This document shows positions 10,901 to 18,689 of a stretch of 64,000 nucleotides of DNA, piece after piece. The stretch is from contig NZ_RKST01000006.1 in NCBI RefSeq assembly GCF_003934165.1, forward strand, positions 277,036-341,035. The letters run 5' to 3'. Both the position numbers and the translations under genes were made by a program. The notes under the pieces were generated by a model that worked only from the letters and a program-made list of their open reading frames with translations, made no database searches and was not told the DNA's origin. The stretch comes from Borborobacter arsenicus. Its GTDB lineage: Bacteria > Pseudomonadota > Alphaproteobacteria > Rhizobiales > Rhizobiaceae. Each line of letters opens with the position of its first letter. Position 1 is the stretch's first letter.

Positions 10901-11040
10901 ACATCGGCGAGAGCCGTCGGGTCGTCACTGCCGGAAAAATCGGGAATGAGACGACCGGCCAGCAATTCGTCTGCAAGTGTGGGCAGGAAGGCCGCGCCGA
11001 CCGGCACCGAGAATACTCTTGGCAGCCGCCGCTCGGTCAT
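7909..11040 (-). CDS. addB: double-strand break repair protein AddB
   Basis: Second subunit of the AddAB helicase-nuclease, 1043 residues. It has a degenerate helicase-like N-terminal half and a C-terminal PD-(D/E)XK nuclease domain, seen as GYADRIDMLPGD followed by VLDYKTGASPS. I see no cysteine cluster after the nuclease motif, unlike Bacillus AddB with its iron-sulfur cluster; this agrees with the alphaproteobacterial form. The ATG at 11040 overlaps the murU stop (ATGA) and the stop overlaps addA (ATGA), so murU, addB and addA form a tightly coupled unit. Large reading frames on the opposite strand are shadows. Confidence 0.94.
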   Translation of the reverse strand: MTERRLPRVFSVPVGAAFLPTLADELLAGRLIPDFSGSDDPTALADVTIYVPTRRAARELRGVFVDKAGGRSAILPMIRPLGEFDEAEAAFAPGGAVELELAPPIAPIDRLLLLAPLVRRWKSRLPSHVAALFEEEIVVPASTSDSLWLARDLASLMDEIETEGSDWGKLGELVSGDLAGWWQVTLDFLEIVTSNWPTLLAERGCSNPAVHRSALIRLEAERLRQNPPAGPVIAAGSTGSIPATAELLATIAGLPRGAVVLPGLDTRMDERAWSAITEPMPAPALLGHPQYGLARLLQKIGLLRADVEEMGTVAPSLALRALTVGQALLPAEATDDWAGLRAGTSGQALEQAFANASLIEAANERDEAVAIAIALRRAVEAPQETAALVTSDRNLARRVSTELLRFGIQADDSGGTPLANTPSGSLLRLLLQAMFRPGDPVAIMALLKHPLLCLGLNRALVRRAAETVELVALRGGTGRPGLAGIAALFETRLEALAEDRRAPFWFARMTVRRIEEARLVIAHLHDALAPLAAFSNRQSVELAEILHATVVALEALGRGEDGSLEELYAGDAGAKLAEFLRGLVASTAALSFDVDEWPDVMEALIATETVKPSHGGDSRVSIWGALEARLMTVGTIVIGGLNEGTWPRKAEADRFMSRVMKTGLDLEPPERRIGQSAHDFQMAMGMGKVILARSARSGDAPAVPSRWLQRILTFIGPEQAETMRRRGDELLHWARGLDIGPQVPFAARPQPVPPLAARPRHFSVTEIETLRRDPYAIYARRILGLMPLDPLMRDPGAAERGTLFHAIMHRFSASGIDPLDPSATEALLEAGRACFAEAALPADVEAVWWPRFEKLAGEIIDWERLRAPLVKSRHPEERAEKTPVGNSDVTLSGYADRIDMLPGDMADVLDYKTGASPSKAQAHTLLAPQLALEGALLKRGAFRALGRAEPSQLAFIRFKPNGEVIEESILELNRKPRSADDLSEEAWQRLEVLLEHYNKADTGYLSRALPFREGETDGDYDHLARVLEWSAGGDNPQDAGGDE

Positions 11041-11771
11041 ACCGCTTGCGCCAAGGCGTCGGCGACCGCGGCTTCGGCAGGCGCAAGCGCATCCGGTGTG
11101 CCGACGGTGATCCAGCGCCCTTCCATCGCCATGCCATGCAGCCGCCCCGCCGCGATGGCCCGGTCAAAATAGAGGTTTAGCGAGTGCGGCATGGCCGTCG
11201 CTTCGGCGAATATCCGCGGATGGAGGATCGCAGCCCCCGCATAGATCAACCCCGCCGGATCGCCCAGGGCACGAGCCAGTGTACCGTCCGCCTTCAGGAG
11301 GAAATCGGTTGTGCCGCTATGGCCCGTCGCGCTGGCCGGATCGGCAAGCATCAGCAGGACATCCATCCGCGTTTCGTCCCAGGCAAGCGCCAGTCTTTTG
11401 AGGTTCGGCGTGCCGGCATCGATCCAGAATGTATCGGCATTGATTATGTAGAACGGCTTTTGCCCCAGCATGGGCAAGGCCTTGACGATGCCGCCGGCCG
11501 AATCCAGCAGGCCTTCGCTCTCGTCCGAAATCACGGTTTCCGGTTTCCGGCGGCTGGCGAGATGGGCGACGATCTGCTCAGGGAAGTAATGGACGTTGAC
11601 GACTGCCTTGGTAACACCCGCCACCGCGAGGCTGTCCAGGCCCCAGTCCAGCAGCGTCTTGCCGGCAACCCTGACCAACGGCTTGGGCATGGTGTCGGTG
11701 ATCGGCCGCATGCGCTTGCCAAGCCCCGCGGCCAGCACCATCGCTATTCCTGGCGTCGTCTGCGCGGTCAA
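11037..11771 (-). CDS. murU: nucleotidyltransferase, MurU-like (MurNAc-1-phosphate uridylyltransferase)
   Basis: Sugar-1-phosphate nucleotidyltransferase of about 244 residues. The signature VLAAGLGKRMRP with following MPKPLV is the nucleotide-binding and catalytic loop, and NADTFWID is the metal-binding aspartate motif. In Pseudomonas MurU works after the sugar kinase AmgK to convert MurNAc-1-phosphate to UDP-MurNAc, and here the gene directly upstream carries an AmgK-like kinase domain, which supports that role. The start is uncertain: a TTG at 11771 gives MTAQTTPGIAMV, whereas the ATG at 11741 has a better ribosome-binding site (AGGA, six bases away) but begins directly in the first strand. 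The stop overlaps addB. Confidence 0.8.
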   Translation of the reverse strand: MTAQTTPGIAMVLAAGLGKRMRPITDTMPKPLVRVAGKTLLDWGLDSLAVAGVTKAVVNVHYFPEQIVAHLASRRKPETVISDESEGLLDSAGGIVKALPMLGQKPFYIINADTFWIDAGTPNLKRLALAWDETRMDVLLMLADPASATGHSGTTDFLLKADGTLARALGDPAGLIYAGAAILHPRIFAEATAMPHSLNLYFDRAIAAGRLHGMAMEGRWITVGTPDALAPAEAAVADALAQAV

Positions 11772-11788
11772 ATTCCTTACCCCCGGTC

Positions 11789-11888
11789 AGAGCGTGATGA
11801 CTCTTCTTCGAATCGTCATCACACTCTATCTCTTTGTTTGAGCGTGATCTTTTCCGAAAACCGGCTTCCACTTTTCGGGATCATGCTC
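11789..11888. repeat. two-hairpin intergenic repeat (copy C), overlapping the 3' end of the tsaE fusion
   Basis: First hairpin: 11789-11801 pairs with 11815-11827 (13 base pairs, one mismatch; GTGATGAC/GTCATCAC core). A short spacer TCTTTGTTT follows. Second hairpin: GAGCGTGATC (11840-11849) pairs with GATCATGCTC (11879-11888), with an inner stem CCGAAAA/TTTTCGG. The same two-hairpin plan recurs at 41691, 24307, 46041 and 46139. The left part lies between murU and the fusion gene; the second hairpin is inside the coding frame of the fusion gene. Confidence 0.85.
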
Positions 11889-13391
11889 GAGCCCATGACG
11901 TTGGTAGAAATCGCGCAGCGGCGCAAGGGCCGGATGGGCGAGCGCCCGGCCGAGATAGTCGCGGATGCGCGGCAGATGCTTCAGATAGCCGGGCTTGCCG
12001 TCGCGCCGGTCGAGGCGGATGAAGATGCCCAGTATCTTCGAATTGCGCTGCGCGGCCATGATCGCAAAGGCTTCGGCAAAGGCTTCGGCATCGAAGGGCC
12101 CCGCAGCGCTGCGGGCAGCGATATAGGCTTCGAGCGTCGTCGCTTCGATCTCTAGCGGGACGGTGACCCGTGCATCCATGGCAAGCGAGGCGACGTCATA
12201 GGCCGAAGGCCCGATCAGCGCATCCTGGAAATCGATGATGCCGCAGCGGTCATGGCCGATCCTGTCGGCCCGCCAGATGATGTTGGGCGAGTGGAAATCA
12301 CGCAGGACTATGCTTTTCTCGGCCGCTTCCAGCCGGTCGAACAAGGCCTCCCAAACCTGCCGGAAACCGGCGCGCACGGTTTCGTCGGCCTGGCGCCCGG
12401 TCATGGCCGGGAAATACCAGTCGAGCAGCAGTTCGACCTCGATCATCATGGCATCGCGGTCGAAATCCGGCACCTCGTGGAAAACGCCTGCCGCCAGTTC
12501 GATACGGCTCGGCCACTGCCTGCCGTGAATGGCAGCGAGCAATTCGGCAGCCGCCGCATATCGGGTGGCCACAGGTTCGCCGGCAGCCAGGAAATGCTCC
12601 GTACCGAGATGTTCCATCAGCAGGAAACCGTTCTCGATATCCTGCGCGTCAATCGTGGGAACCGAGACGCCGCCCTCGTGCAGCGCGCCGTCGATCGCCA
12701 CAAAGGCCGCGACGGTCTGTGCCGTATGAGCAATCTCGGCATAGGATTTCCCGTCGCGGATGACCGGACCAAGCACCAGGCGGGGCGAATTCATCAGCAC
12801 GCGCGGTTGTTCGCCTGGGCGGGTCACGATCTCATAGGAGCGGGCCGAAGCATCGCCAATGAAATGCGTACGCGCCGCAGCGCCCCATCCGGACCGGGTC
12901 AGAAAGTCGCGAATGGCAAAGCTGCGGGCAATCCGCGCTTCGACTTCGGCCGGCGCGGTGATCCGGGCAAGACGACCATCATCTTGCTCCAGAAGTTCGA
13001 TGCGGGCAGCGGATTCAGGCAGGCGATCGCCGGCTTTCTCCGGCCACTCGACCAGCACCGCCCCCTGCTCCAGCATCTCGTCGAAGCCGAGTTCATCCAG
13101 CTCGGCGGGCGAGGACAAGCGATATAGATCGAAATGATGAACGGGAAAGCGCGCCTCATAGGACTGGACCAGCGTGAAGGTCGGGCTCGGCACCTCCAGA
13201 TCGGCATCGTCCGCCAAGGTCCGGATCAGGCTGCGTGCCAGCGTCGATTTGCCGGCACCGAGATCACCATGCAGCGCAAGCACGTCGCCGGGCCTCAGTG
13301 CAAGCGCCAGATCCTGTCCCAGCATCGCGGTTGCGGCTTCGTCGGGCAGAAAGCGCTCCAGGGTGGAAGCGGTCATCCTCGTATCATCCAA
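11826..13391 (-). CDS. tsaE: bifunctional TsaE (t6A37 ATPase) / aminoglycoside-phosphotransferase-fold sugar kinase (AmgK-like)
   Basis: Fusion protein of 521 residues. Residues 1-150 are TsaE, the ATPase of the complex that makes N6-threonylcarbamoyl-adenosine 37 in tRNA, with Walker A GDLGAGKST at 42-50 and the family stretch VPSPTFTLVQSY. Residues from about 165 form an APH-fold kinase with the catalytic loop LRDFHSPN and metal-binding IIDFQDA, resembling the MurNAc/GlcNAc anomeric kinase AmgK. MurU lies directly downstream, supporting a cell-wall recycling role for the kinase half. The last 20 residues, from EHDPEKW to the end, and the TAG stop are encoded by a repeat element. The start could be the ATG at 13391 or the one at 13376 (MTASTLERF), which is closer to other TsaE N-termini. 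Confidence 0.88.
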   Translation of the reverse strand: MDDTRMTASTLERFLPDEAATAMLGQDLALALRPGDVLALHGDLGAGKSTLARSLIRTLADDADLEVPSPTFTLVQSYEARFPVHHFDLYRLSSPAELDELGFDEMLEQGAVLVEWPEKAGDRLPESAARIELLEQDDGRLARITAPAEVEARIARSFAIRDFLTRSGWGAAARTHFIGDASARSYEIVTRPGEQPRVLMNSPRLVLGPVIRDGKSYAEIAHTAQTVAAFVAIDGALHEGGVSVPTIDAQDIENGFLLMEHLGTEHFLAAGEPVATRYAAAAELLAAIHGRQWPSRIELAAGVFHEVPDFDRDAMMIEVELLLDWYFPAMTGRQADETVRAGFRQVWEALFDRLEAAEKSIVLRDFHSPNIIWRADRIGHDRCGIIDFQDALIGPSAYDVASLAMDARVTVPLEIEATTLEAYIAARSAAGPFDAEAFAEAFAIMAAQRNSKILGIFIRLDRRDGKPGYLKHLPRIRDYLGRALAHPALAPLRDFYQRHGLEHDPEKWKPVFGKDHAQTKR

Positions 13392-13416
13392 CAGGGCCTG
13401 CCGAAATCAAGCGCCG

Positions 13417-15981
13417 TCACTCGGCGGCGGCGCGCGTGCCGGACGGCGCCAGCGGAAACTGGCATATCACGGTCGTGCCCTGATCCCTGCCCGAGACGAT
13501 CCGCACCGTACCGCCATGCAGTTCCACGAAGCTCTTGACGATCGACAGGCCAAGGCCCGCACCTCGCCGCCTGCCGCCATTCGTGCGCGGCTCGAACCGC
13601 TTGAACACCGTGTCCAGTATTTCCGGCGGCATTCCCGGCCCGTCGTCATGAACCGAGAACTCGACGCCCGCAGCCGCCTGCCGGCATGACAATGAGATCG
13701 TGCTTTGTTCGGGCGCGTAATTGGCTGCATTGCTGAGCAGATTATACAGGATCTGGCGGATGCGGGTCTCGTCGCCATGGAAGGCCTTTGGAGCCTCGGC
13801 GGCATCGATCGCCAGCCTTATCCCGTGCTCCTCCAGCCGATCGGATACCAGCTCGGCCGCTGCCGCGATGGTCTGGTCGACACGGACTTCGGCAATCTCC
13901 AGCTCCATGATCCCGGCATCCACCGTCGCCAGATCGAGAATGTCGTTGACGATGGTCAGAAGCACCGCAGACGACGAGCCGATATGGCCAAGATATTCGC
14001 GCTGGCGCGGCGCCAGCGGCCCTGTCGCAGGCAGCGACAGCAGTTCGGCAAAGCCGATAATATTGGTCAGAGGCGAGCGCAGTTCATAGGATACGTGCTG
14101 GACGAAGTCGTTCTTGAGCTGGTCTGCCTTTTCCAGCGCCTCGTTCTTGTCCTTCAGCGCCCGCTCCACATTGACGCTGTCGGTGACGTCAACGAAGGTC
14201 GTCATCACCTGGCCATTGGGCAGATGCACGATGGCGTAGCGCAAGACCGTGCCGTTGTTCAGTTCCGTCTGGCCCTGGCCGTCGCGACGCTCGTCGTCAA
14301 AACCGGTGACGGCGGCAACGAAGCCACCCCAGGGGCTGTCCTTTGCGACCGCATCACATTGCTTGCGAATGACCGAGATATGGGTATTCGGCTCGACGAA
14401 TTGCGCAGAAAGGCCCCAAAGTGTCGTGAATGCCGGATTGGACAGACGAATGCGCCCATCCGGCCCGAACACGACAACGCCTTCGGTCAGATTGTCGAGG
14501 GTTTCGCCCTGCACCCGCACGGCGGTGTTGTAGCGGCTTTCGAGATCGATGCGCTCGGTCAGGTTCTCGAAGACCCAGGTCACGCCGCCGGTCGGCTGCG
14601 GATTGGCGATGACACGCAGCGTGCGGCCGTCGGGCAGATGCCACCAATGTTCCTGCGATTCGACCGCACGATAGGCGCCGAGCAGGTTTTCCTTCCAGCG
14701 GCGCCATTCGGGCTGCTCGGCGATTTTTCCCTCGCTGCGCAGCCGGTCGAGCAGCAGGGCATTGTCGGGAGCGCTCTCCAGGAAGGCCGTGTCGAGGTCC
14801 CAAAGCTTCTGAAAGGCCTGGTTGAAGAAGCCGAGCTTTTCCTGCGCATCGAAAATCGCCACCGCGGTGGTGAGCTGATTGAGCGTATCGGCGTGGCTGC
14901 GAAGCGTGTGCTCATGCACCTCGCGCAATCCCTCCGCACCGCTCATGTCGAGCGCGATGCCGGCCGAACCATCGCCGCTGGCAAAGTCGGTTACCGCAAA
15001 CACCTTTCGATCGCCGCCGATGACGGTGGAAAGATCCTGCTTGAAGATCGGGCCCGCAAGGCGCTGCTGTTCGATCTTTTCACGCGCCGCACTGCCGAGA
15101 AACTCCTTGCCGTCCCGGACAGCTTCTTCACTGTCCGACGCCGCGACCGCCTGTGCATAGGCGCGATTGACCCACTGCAGGCGGCCATCGGCCGTGCGGA
15201 TCCAGAACGGCATGTCGAGCGCATCGATGAGCCCCAGAATGGTTTCATGATCCGCCGATAGCTGCTGGTTCTCCAGCCGCAGCCGCGCCTGGCTTCGCTG
15301 TGTTTCCGACAGCGAGACAAAGCGCAAAATGACATGGAACGGGCTTTTTCGCCCCTGGGCTTCAAGCGGCGCCCCGCTCCGCGTTTCCACCACCAGATCG
15401 AAGGCGGTGCCTCTTTCGCGAAGTCCGGTCAACGCATGATCGAGGGCGGCGGCCGAGCGCGGCATCAGCCATCGTCCAAAAGCAAGAAAGGCCGAGCGGT
15501 CTTCAGGCGCCCCTGCTTCGGCGGGCAGCGACCCCAGAAGCTCGGGCTTCTCTTTCTCGCGCGCCCAGACCACCAGGCGCTGGTCGCGCAGATTGAGAAG
15601 CGCATCCGACCGCTGTTGCGCGGCGTTGAGATCGGCGACGCGCGCGCGCAGATCGACATTCTCGGCGGCTGTCCGGGCCCGCTCGCGGATCATCACGATC
15701 GCCGAGAGAAGGGCCGCACCAAGGACGCCGACAAATACCGCAAGCTGCATGACTTCGACGGTGCCGACAGACAGGCCGGCCCGGTCTGCCACGCCCTGGG
15801 CGATGGCGATATCGGCGAAAAGCAGGCCGGAGAGCGATGTCGCCGCGAAAAATCCGCGCGTCCTGCGTCGCCACGGCCGCAGCAACGCCTGCCGGTTGGA
15901 CAGGGTCACCGCCCTGTCGCCCGAATCCTCGTGGCCTCCGGAAACGGCCTGTCCCGCGCGGAGCGGGTTGTCCCCCGGCAT
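13417..15981 (-). CDS. divL: DivL-like PAS-domain pseudo-histidine kinase (tyrosine at the phospho-acceptor site)
   Basis: Membrane-anchored PAS-rich kinase-like protein of 854 residues. Hydrophobic segments lie at about 44-62 and 78-98, followed by a coiled-coil stretch and several PAS domains (about 240-600). The dimerisation box reads FVQHVSYELRSPLTN, with tyrosine 632 where a histidine kinase has its phospho-acceptor histidine. This substitution is the hallmark of DivL, the alphaproteobacterial cell-cycle regulator that controls the CckA-CtrA relay. The ATPase boxes are intact (DDGPGMPP, GAGLGLSIVKS). The tsaE fusion follows 25 bases downstream, so they may share a transcript. A weak alternative is an ordinary PAS kinase, but the tyrosine argues against it. 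Confidence 0.88.
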   Translation of the reverse strand: MPGDNPLRAGQAVSGGHEDSGDRAVTLSNRQALLRPWRRRTRGFFAATSLSGLLFADIAIAQGVADRAGLSVGTVEVMQLAVFVGVLGAALLSAIVMIRERARTAAENVDLRARVADLNAAQQRSDALLNLRDQRLVVWAREKEKPELLGSLPAEAGAPEDRSAFLAFGRWLMPRSAAALDHALTGLRERGTAFDLVVETRSGAPLEAQGRKSPFHVILRFVSLSETQRSQARLRLENQQLSADHETILGLIDALDMPFWIRTADGRLQWVNRAYAQAVAASDSEEAVRDGKEFLGSAAREKIEQQRLAGPIFKQDLSTVIGGDRKVFAVTDFASGDGSAGIALDMSGAEGLREVHEHTLRSHADTLNQLTTAVAIFDAQEKLGFFNQAFQKLWDLDTAFLESAPDNALLLDRLRSEGKIAEQPEWRRWKENLLGAYRAVESQEHWWHLPDGRTLRVIANPQPTGGVTWVFENLTERIDLESRYNTAVRVQGETLDNLTEGVVVFGPDGRIRLSNPAFTTLWGLSAQFVEPNTHISVIRKQCDAVAKDSPWGGFVAAVTGFDDERRDGQGQTELNNGTVLRYAIVHLPNGQVMTTFVDVTDSVNVERALKDKNEALEKADQLKNDFVQHVSYELRSPLTNIIGFAELLSLPATGPLAPRQREYLGHIGSSSAVLLTIVNDILDLATVDAGIMELEIAEVRVDQTIAAAAELVSDRLEEHGIRLAIDAAEAPKAFHGDETRIRQILYNLLSNAANYAPEQSTISLSCRQAAAGVEFSVHDDGPGMPPEILDTVFKRFEPRTNGGRRRGAGLGLSIVKSFVELHGGTVRIVSGRDQGTTVICQFPLAPSGTRAAAE

Positions 15982-16202
15982 GTCCTTTTCCTCTCCGCCG
16001 CCTGGAGCGGCGGACTTTCAACTGGAATAGCGCCGCCGCTCTGTCATCTGCTCACACATCGGATCGCCTGGTTGCGCTACCGATGCCCTTGCCGCAAGCA
16101 GCCCTGGTTCCCGCTTCCCGGTCCCCACCCACGAAGCCCAAAGCGTTGCGAATCACGGCACCATAGCCGTTGCACGAATCGTCGTGAAGAAGCTCGCGCG
16201 GC

Positions 16203-16236
16203 AAAAAGAAAACCGGGCGAAAAGTCAATCGCCCGG
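16203..16236 (-). terminator. intrinsic terminator of ahcY
   Basis: On the minus strand an 8-base-pair stem (CCGGGCGA 16213-16220 with TCGCCCGG 16229-16236) is followed by a T-rich run (16203-16212). It lies just after the ahcY stop and separates ahcY from divL. The 220 bases between it and divL hold no other recognisable feature and should contain the divL promoter. Confidence 0.88.
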
Positions 16237-16267
16237 CCTCAACATCTAGTATATTGGTTAATGAAAA

Positions 16268-17668
16268 TTAATACCTGTAGTGATCCGGCTTGAATGGCCC
16301 TTGCGAGGTCACGCCGATATAGGCGGCCTGCTCGTCGCTCAGTTCCGTCAGCTTGGCACCGAGCTTGTCGAGATGCAGCCGCGCGACCTTTTCGTCGAGA
16401 TGCTTGGGCAGCACATAGACCTGATTCTCATAGGCACCAGGCTTGGTCCAAAGCTCGATCTGGGCCAGCACCTGATTGGTGAAGGAAGCCGACATGACGA
16501 AGCTCGGATGCCCGGTCGCATTGCCGAGATTGAGCAGCCGGCCTTCCGAAAGCAGGATCATGCGCTTGCCGTCCGGGAAGGAGATCATGTCGACCTGGGG
16601 CTTGATATTGGTCCATTTAAGGTTACGCAGCGCGGCGACCTGAATCTCATTGTCGAAATGGCCGATATTGCCGACGATGACCATGTCCTTCATCTGGCGC
16701 ATATGGTCGAGGGTGATGACGTCCTTGTTGCCGGTGGTGGTGATGACGATGTCGGCACTCGAGGCCGCGTCTTCCAGCGTGACCACCTCATAGCCATCCA
16801 TAGCGGCCTGAAGCGCGCAGATCGGATCGACCTCGGTCACCTTCACGCGCGCGCCGGCACCACGCAGCGAAGCAGATGAACCCTTGCCGACGTCGCCATA
16901 ACCGCAGACCACGGCGACCTTGCCGGCCATCATCGTGTCGGTCGCGCGTCGAATTCCGTCGACCAGGGATTCCTTGCAGCCATATTTGTTGTCGAATTTC
17001 GACTTGGTGACACTGTCATTGACGTTGATGGCCGGGAAGGGCAGCAGGCCCTTCTTCTGCAGCTGATAGAGGCGATTGACACCGGTCGTGGTCTCCTCAG
17101 TGACGCCGCGGATCGCTTCCCGCTGCCTGGTAAAGAAGCCGGGCGTCGCCGCCATGCGCTTCCTGATCTGCGCAAACAGGATTTCCTCTTCCTCGCTGCC
17201 CGGATTGGACAGCACGTCCTCACCTGCTTCGGCACGGGCACCGATCAGGATATACATGGTGGCGTCGCCGCCATCATCCAGGATCATGTTCGACGTGCCG
17301 CCATCGGCCCACTGGAATATGCGATCCGTGTACTGCCAGTATTCCTCCAGCGTCTCGCCCTTGACGGCAAAGACCGGGATATCGCCGGCCGCAATCGCGG
17401 CCGCGGCGTGGTCCTGCGTGGAAAAGATATTGCACGAAGCCCAGCGGATTTCGGCGCCGAGCGCCTTCAGGGTTTCGATCAGCACAGCCGTCTGGATGGT
17501 CATATGCAGCGAGCCGCTGATGCGCGCGCCCTTCAGCGGCTGGCTTGCCGCAAACTCGGCCCGGCAGGCCATCAGCCCCGGCATTTCGGTCTCGGCGATT
17601 TCGATTTCCTTGCGGCCCCAATCGGCGAGCGAAAGGTCGGCGACGATATAATCCTTGCTACCTGACAT
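16268..17668 (-). CDS. ahcY: adenosylhomocysteinase (S-adenosyl-homocysteine hydrolase)
   Basis: Cytosolic NAD-dependent enzyme that splits S-adenosyl-homocysteine into adenosine and homocysteine, removing the inhibitor left by methylations and feeding methionine resynthesis. The product has 466 residues. Family stretches seen are [24 protein letters not shown], the NAD-binding [10 protein letters not shown], and the C-terminal KPDHYRY. The start is the ATG at 17668 ([13 protein letters not shown]) behind CGGAG; an upstream extension is open but does not match the family. Three palindromes lie in the 164 bases upstream and could be operators. A strong terminator follows. Confidence 0.96.
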   Translation of the reverse strand: MSGSKDYIVADLSLADWGRKEIEIAETEMPGLMACRAEFAASQPLKGARISGSLHMTIQTAVLIETLKALGAEIRWASCNIFSTQDHAAAAIAAGDIPVFAVKGETLEEYWQYTDRIFQWADGGTSNMILDDGGDATMYILIGARAEAGEDVLSNPGSEEEEILFAQIRKRMAATPGFFTRQREAIRGVTEETTTGVNRLYQLQKKGLLPFPAINVNDSVTKSKFDNKYGCKESLVDGIRRATDTMMAGKVAVVCGYGDVGKGSSASLRGAGARVKVTEVDPICALQAAMDGYEVVTLEDAASSADIVITTTGNKDVITLDHMRQMKDMVIVGNIGHFDNEIQVAALRNLKWTNIKPQVDMISFPDGKRMILLSEGRLLNLGNATGHPSFVMSASFTNQVLAQIELWTKPGAYENQVYVLPKHLDEKVARLHLDKLGAKLTELSDEQAAYIGVTSQGPFKPDHYRY

Positions 17669-17775
17669 GGCAGAGCTCCGATGCGATGGTTGGCGCGCAC
17701 GCACCCTGCACAGGGTCAAGAAAGCGCGATCATGCCGGCGTGATTAGCAGATCGCCGCCTTTTTCACAACGGGAC

Positions 17776-17820
17776 ATAAAGAAATCTTTATCCGTGCATG
17801 TCATCCAAATGGATGACATG
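17776..17820. promoter_or_regulatory. tandem palindromes upstream of ahcY (putative operators)
   Basis: Two perfect inverted repeats lie five bases apart in the ahcY leader: ATAAAG/CTTTAT around AAAT (17776-17791), and 10-base arms CATGTCATCC/GGATGACATG around AAAT (17797-17820). A third, ACCCTG-CA-CAGGGT, is at 17703-17716. There is no T run, so a terminator for the upstream HPr gene is less likely. Repressors of SAH-recycling genes such as the ArsR-family SahR bind palindromes upstream of ahcY in other Proteobacteria; assignment to that family here is inference. Confidence 0.5.
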
Positions 17821-17832
17821 GGTCAGGACCTG

Positions 17833-18135
17833 TTAAATCTCTTCGCCAAAGCGGGTCGCAATCAAGGCCTCGAGCGCTTCCATGACTTCCTTGGCTTCGG
17901 GGCCGCTGGCGGTGACGCGAATATTGCAGCCGGGGCTCGCCGCCAGCATCATCAGCCCCATGATCGACGTGCCGCCGACCTTCACCCCGTCTTTCTCGAC
18001 ATCGACCGAGGCCTCGAAGCCGCCAGCGACCTGGACGAACTTGGCCGAAGCGCGCGCATGCAGGCCGCGCTGATTGACGATCTTGAATTCCCTGCTGACC
18101 AGACCGTTTCCGGCAGTATCCATGGCGCTGCTCAT
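17833..18135 (-). CDS. ptsH: HPr-family phosphocarrier protein
   Basis: Small phosphocarrier of the nitrogen-type (regulatory) phosphotransferase system, 100 residues. The active histidine is H26 in GLHARASAKF, and a serine matching regulatory Ser46 is S57 in GGTSIMGLMML, which the nearby HPr kinase could phosphorylate. Its ATG overlaps the EIIA stop by four bases. No sugar permease or Enzyme I is in the window, so the chain probably serves regulation, fed by a PtsP-type Enzyme I elsewhere. In rhizobia these proteins feed into the neighbouring ChvG-ChvI system and carbon control. Confidence 0.93.
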   Translation of the reverse strand: MSSAMDTAGNGLVSREFKIVNQRGLHARASAKFVQVAGGFEASVDVEKDGVKVGGTSIMGLMMLAASPGCNIRVTASGPEAKEVMEALEALIATRFGEEI

Positions 18136-18533
18136 TTGCTGCTCAACAACTGGCTGGCGACATTTATGTATTTGCGCCCGGCGGTCTGCGCTTCCTCCAG
18201 CGCCTGAGCCATGTCGTCGCCCTTGCGGACACTGGTGAGTTTGATCAGCATCGGCAGATTGACGCCGGCGATGATTTCGACACGGCCCGCCTCCATCACC
18301 GATATCGCCAGGTTAGACGGGGTGCCCCCGAACATGTCGGTCAGGATGATCACACCAGCGCCAGTGTCTGCCCGCGCCACGGCATCGACGATGTCGCTGC
18401 GGCGCTGCTCCATGTCATCATCGGCGCCGATGGCTATGGTCTCGAAATGGTCCTGCGGTCCCACGACGTGCTCGACGGCGTTACGGAACTCCTCGGCCAG
18501 CCGACCGTGCGTGACAAGCACGAGCCCAATCAT
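18132..18533 (-). CDS. PTS EIIA component, mannose/fructose family
   Basis: Protein of 133 residues with the EIIA-Man fold. The phosphorylated histidine is H9 in LVTHGRLAEE, and GVIILTDMFGGTPSN is the conserved loop contacting HPr. No EIIB, EIIC or EIID partner is visible, so it probably acts as a phosphorylation-state sensor, not a sugar transporter, as known for incomplete PTS in alphaproteobacteria. It is translationally coupled to HPr (ATGA overlap) and lies 156 bases downstream of hprK; nothing recognisable lies in that interval. Confidence 0.93.
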   Translation of the reverse strand: MIGLVLVTHGRLAEEFRNAVEHVVGPQDHFETIAIGADDDMEQRRSDIVDAVARADTGAGVIILTDMFGGTPSNLAISVMEAGRVEIIAGVNLPMLIKLTSVRKGDDMAQALEEAQTAGRKYINVASQLLSSK

Positions 18534-18689
18534 TCTGCTTTGGCTCCCGTCATCGCCCGTTCACGAGCGTATTGTATCGTGGCCGCCAGCAGCATGGCCG
18601 ACGGTGGAGCGCTATCTTGTCGACGCGGGAGCGGTTGACAAGCCCTAAAAAGCGTCATGATTGGCCATTTTTGCCGCATTGCACCAAAA

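Noticed and set aside
9395..11172. Large plus-strand reading frames of 499 and 590 codons opposite addB
   Set aside because: Low-complexity, arginine- and serine-rich translations without any family motif; addB on the minus strand has clear domains and coupled starts. They are GC-rich antisense shadows.
13705..15261. 518-codon plus-strand frame opposite divL
   Set aside because: DivL domains are unmistakable on the minus strand; the frame is a shadow.
17669..17832. SAH or SAM riboswitch upstream of ahcY
   Set aside because: The conserved aptamer sequences I know are not visible; the region contains symmetric palindromes that fit protein operators better.
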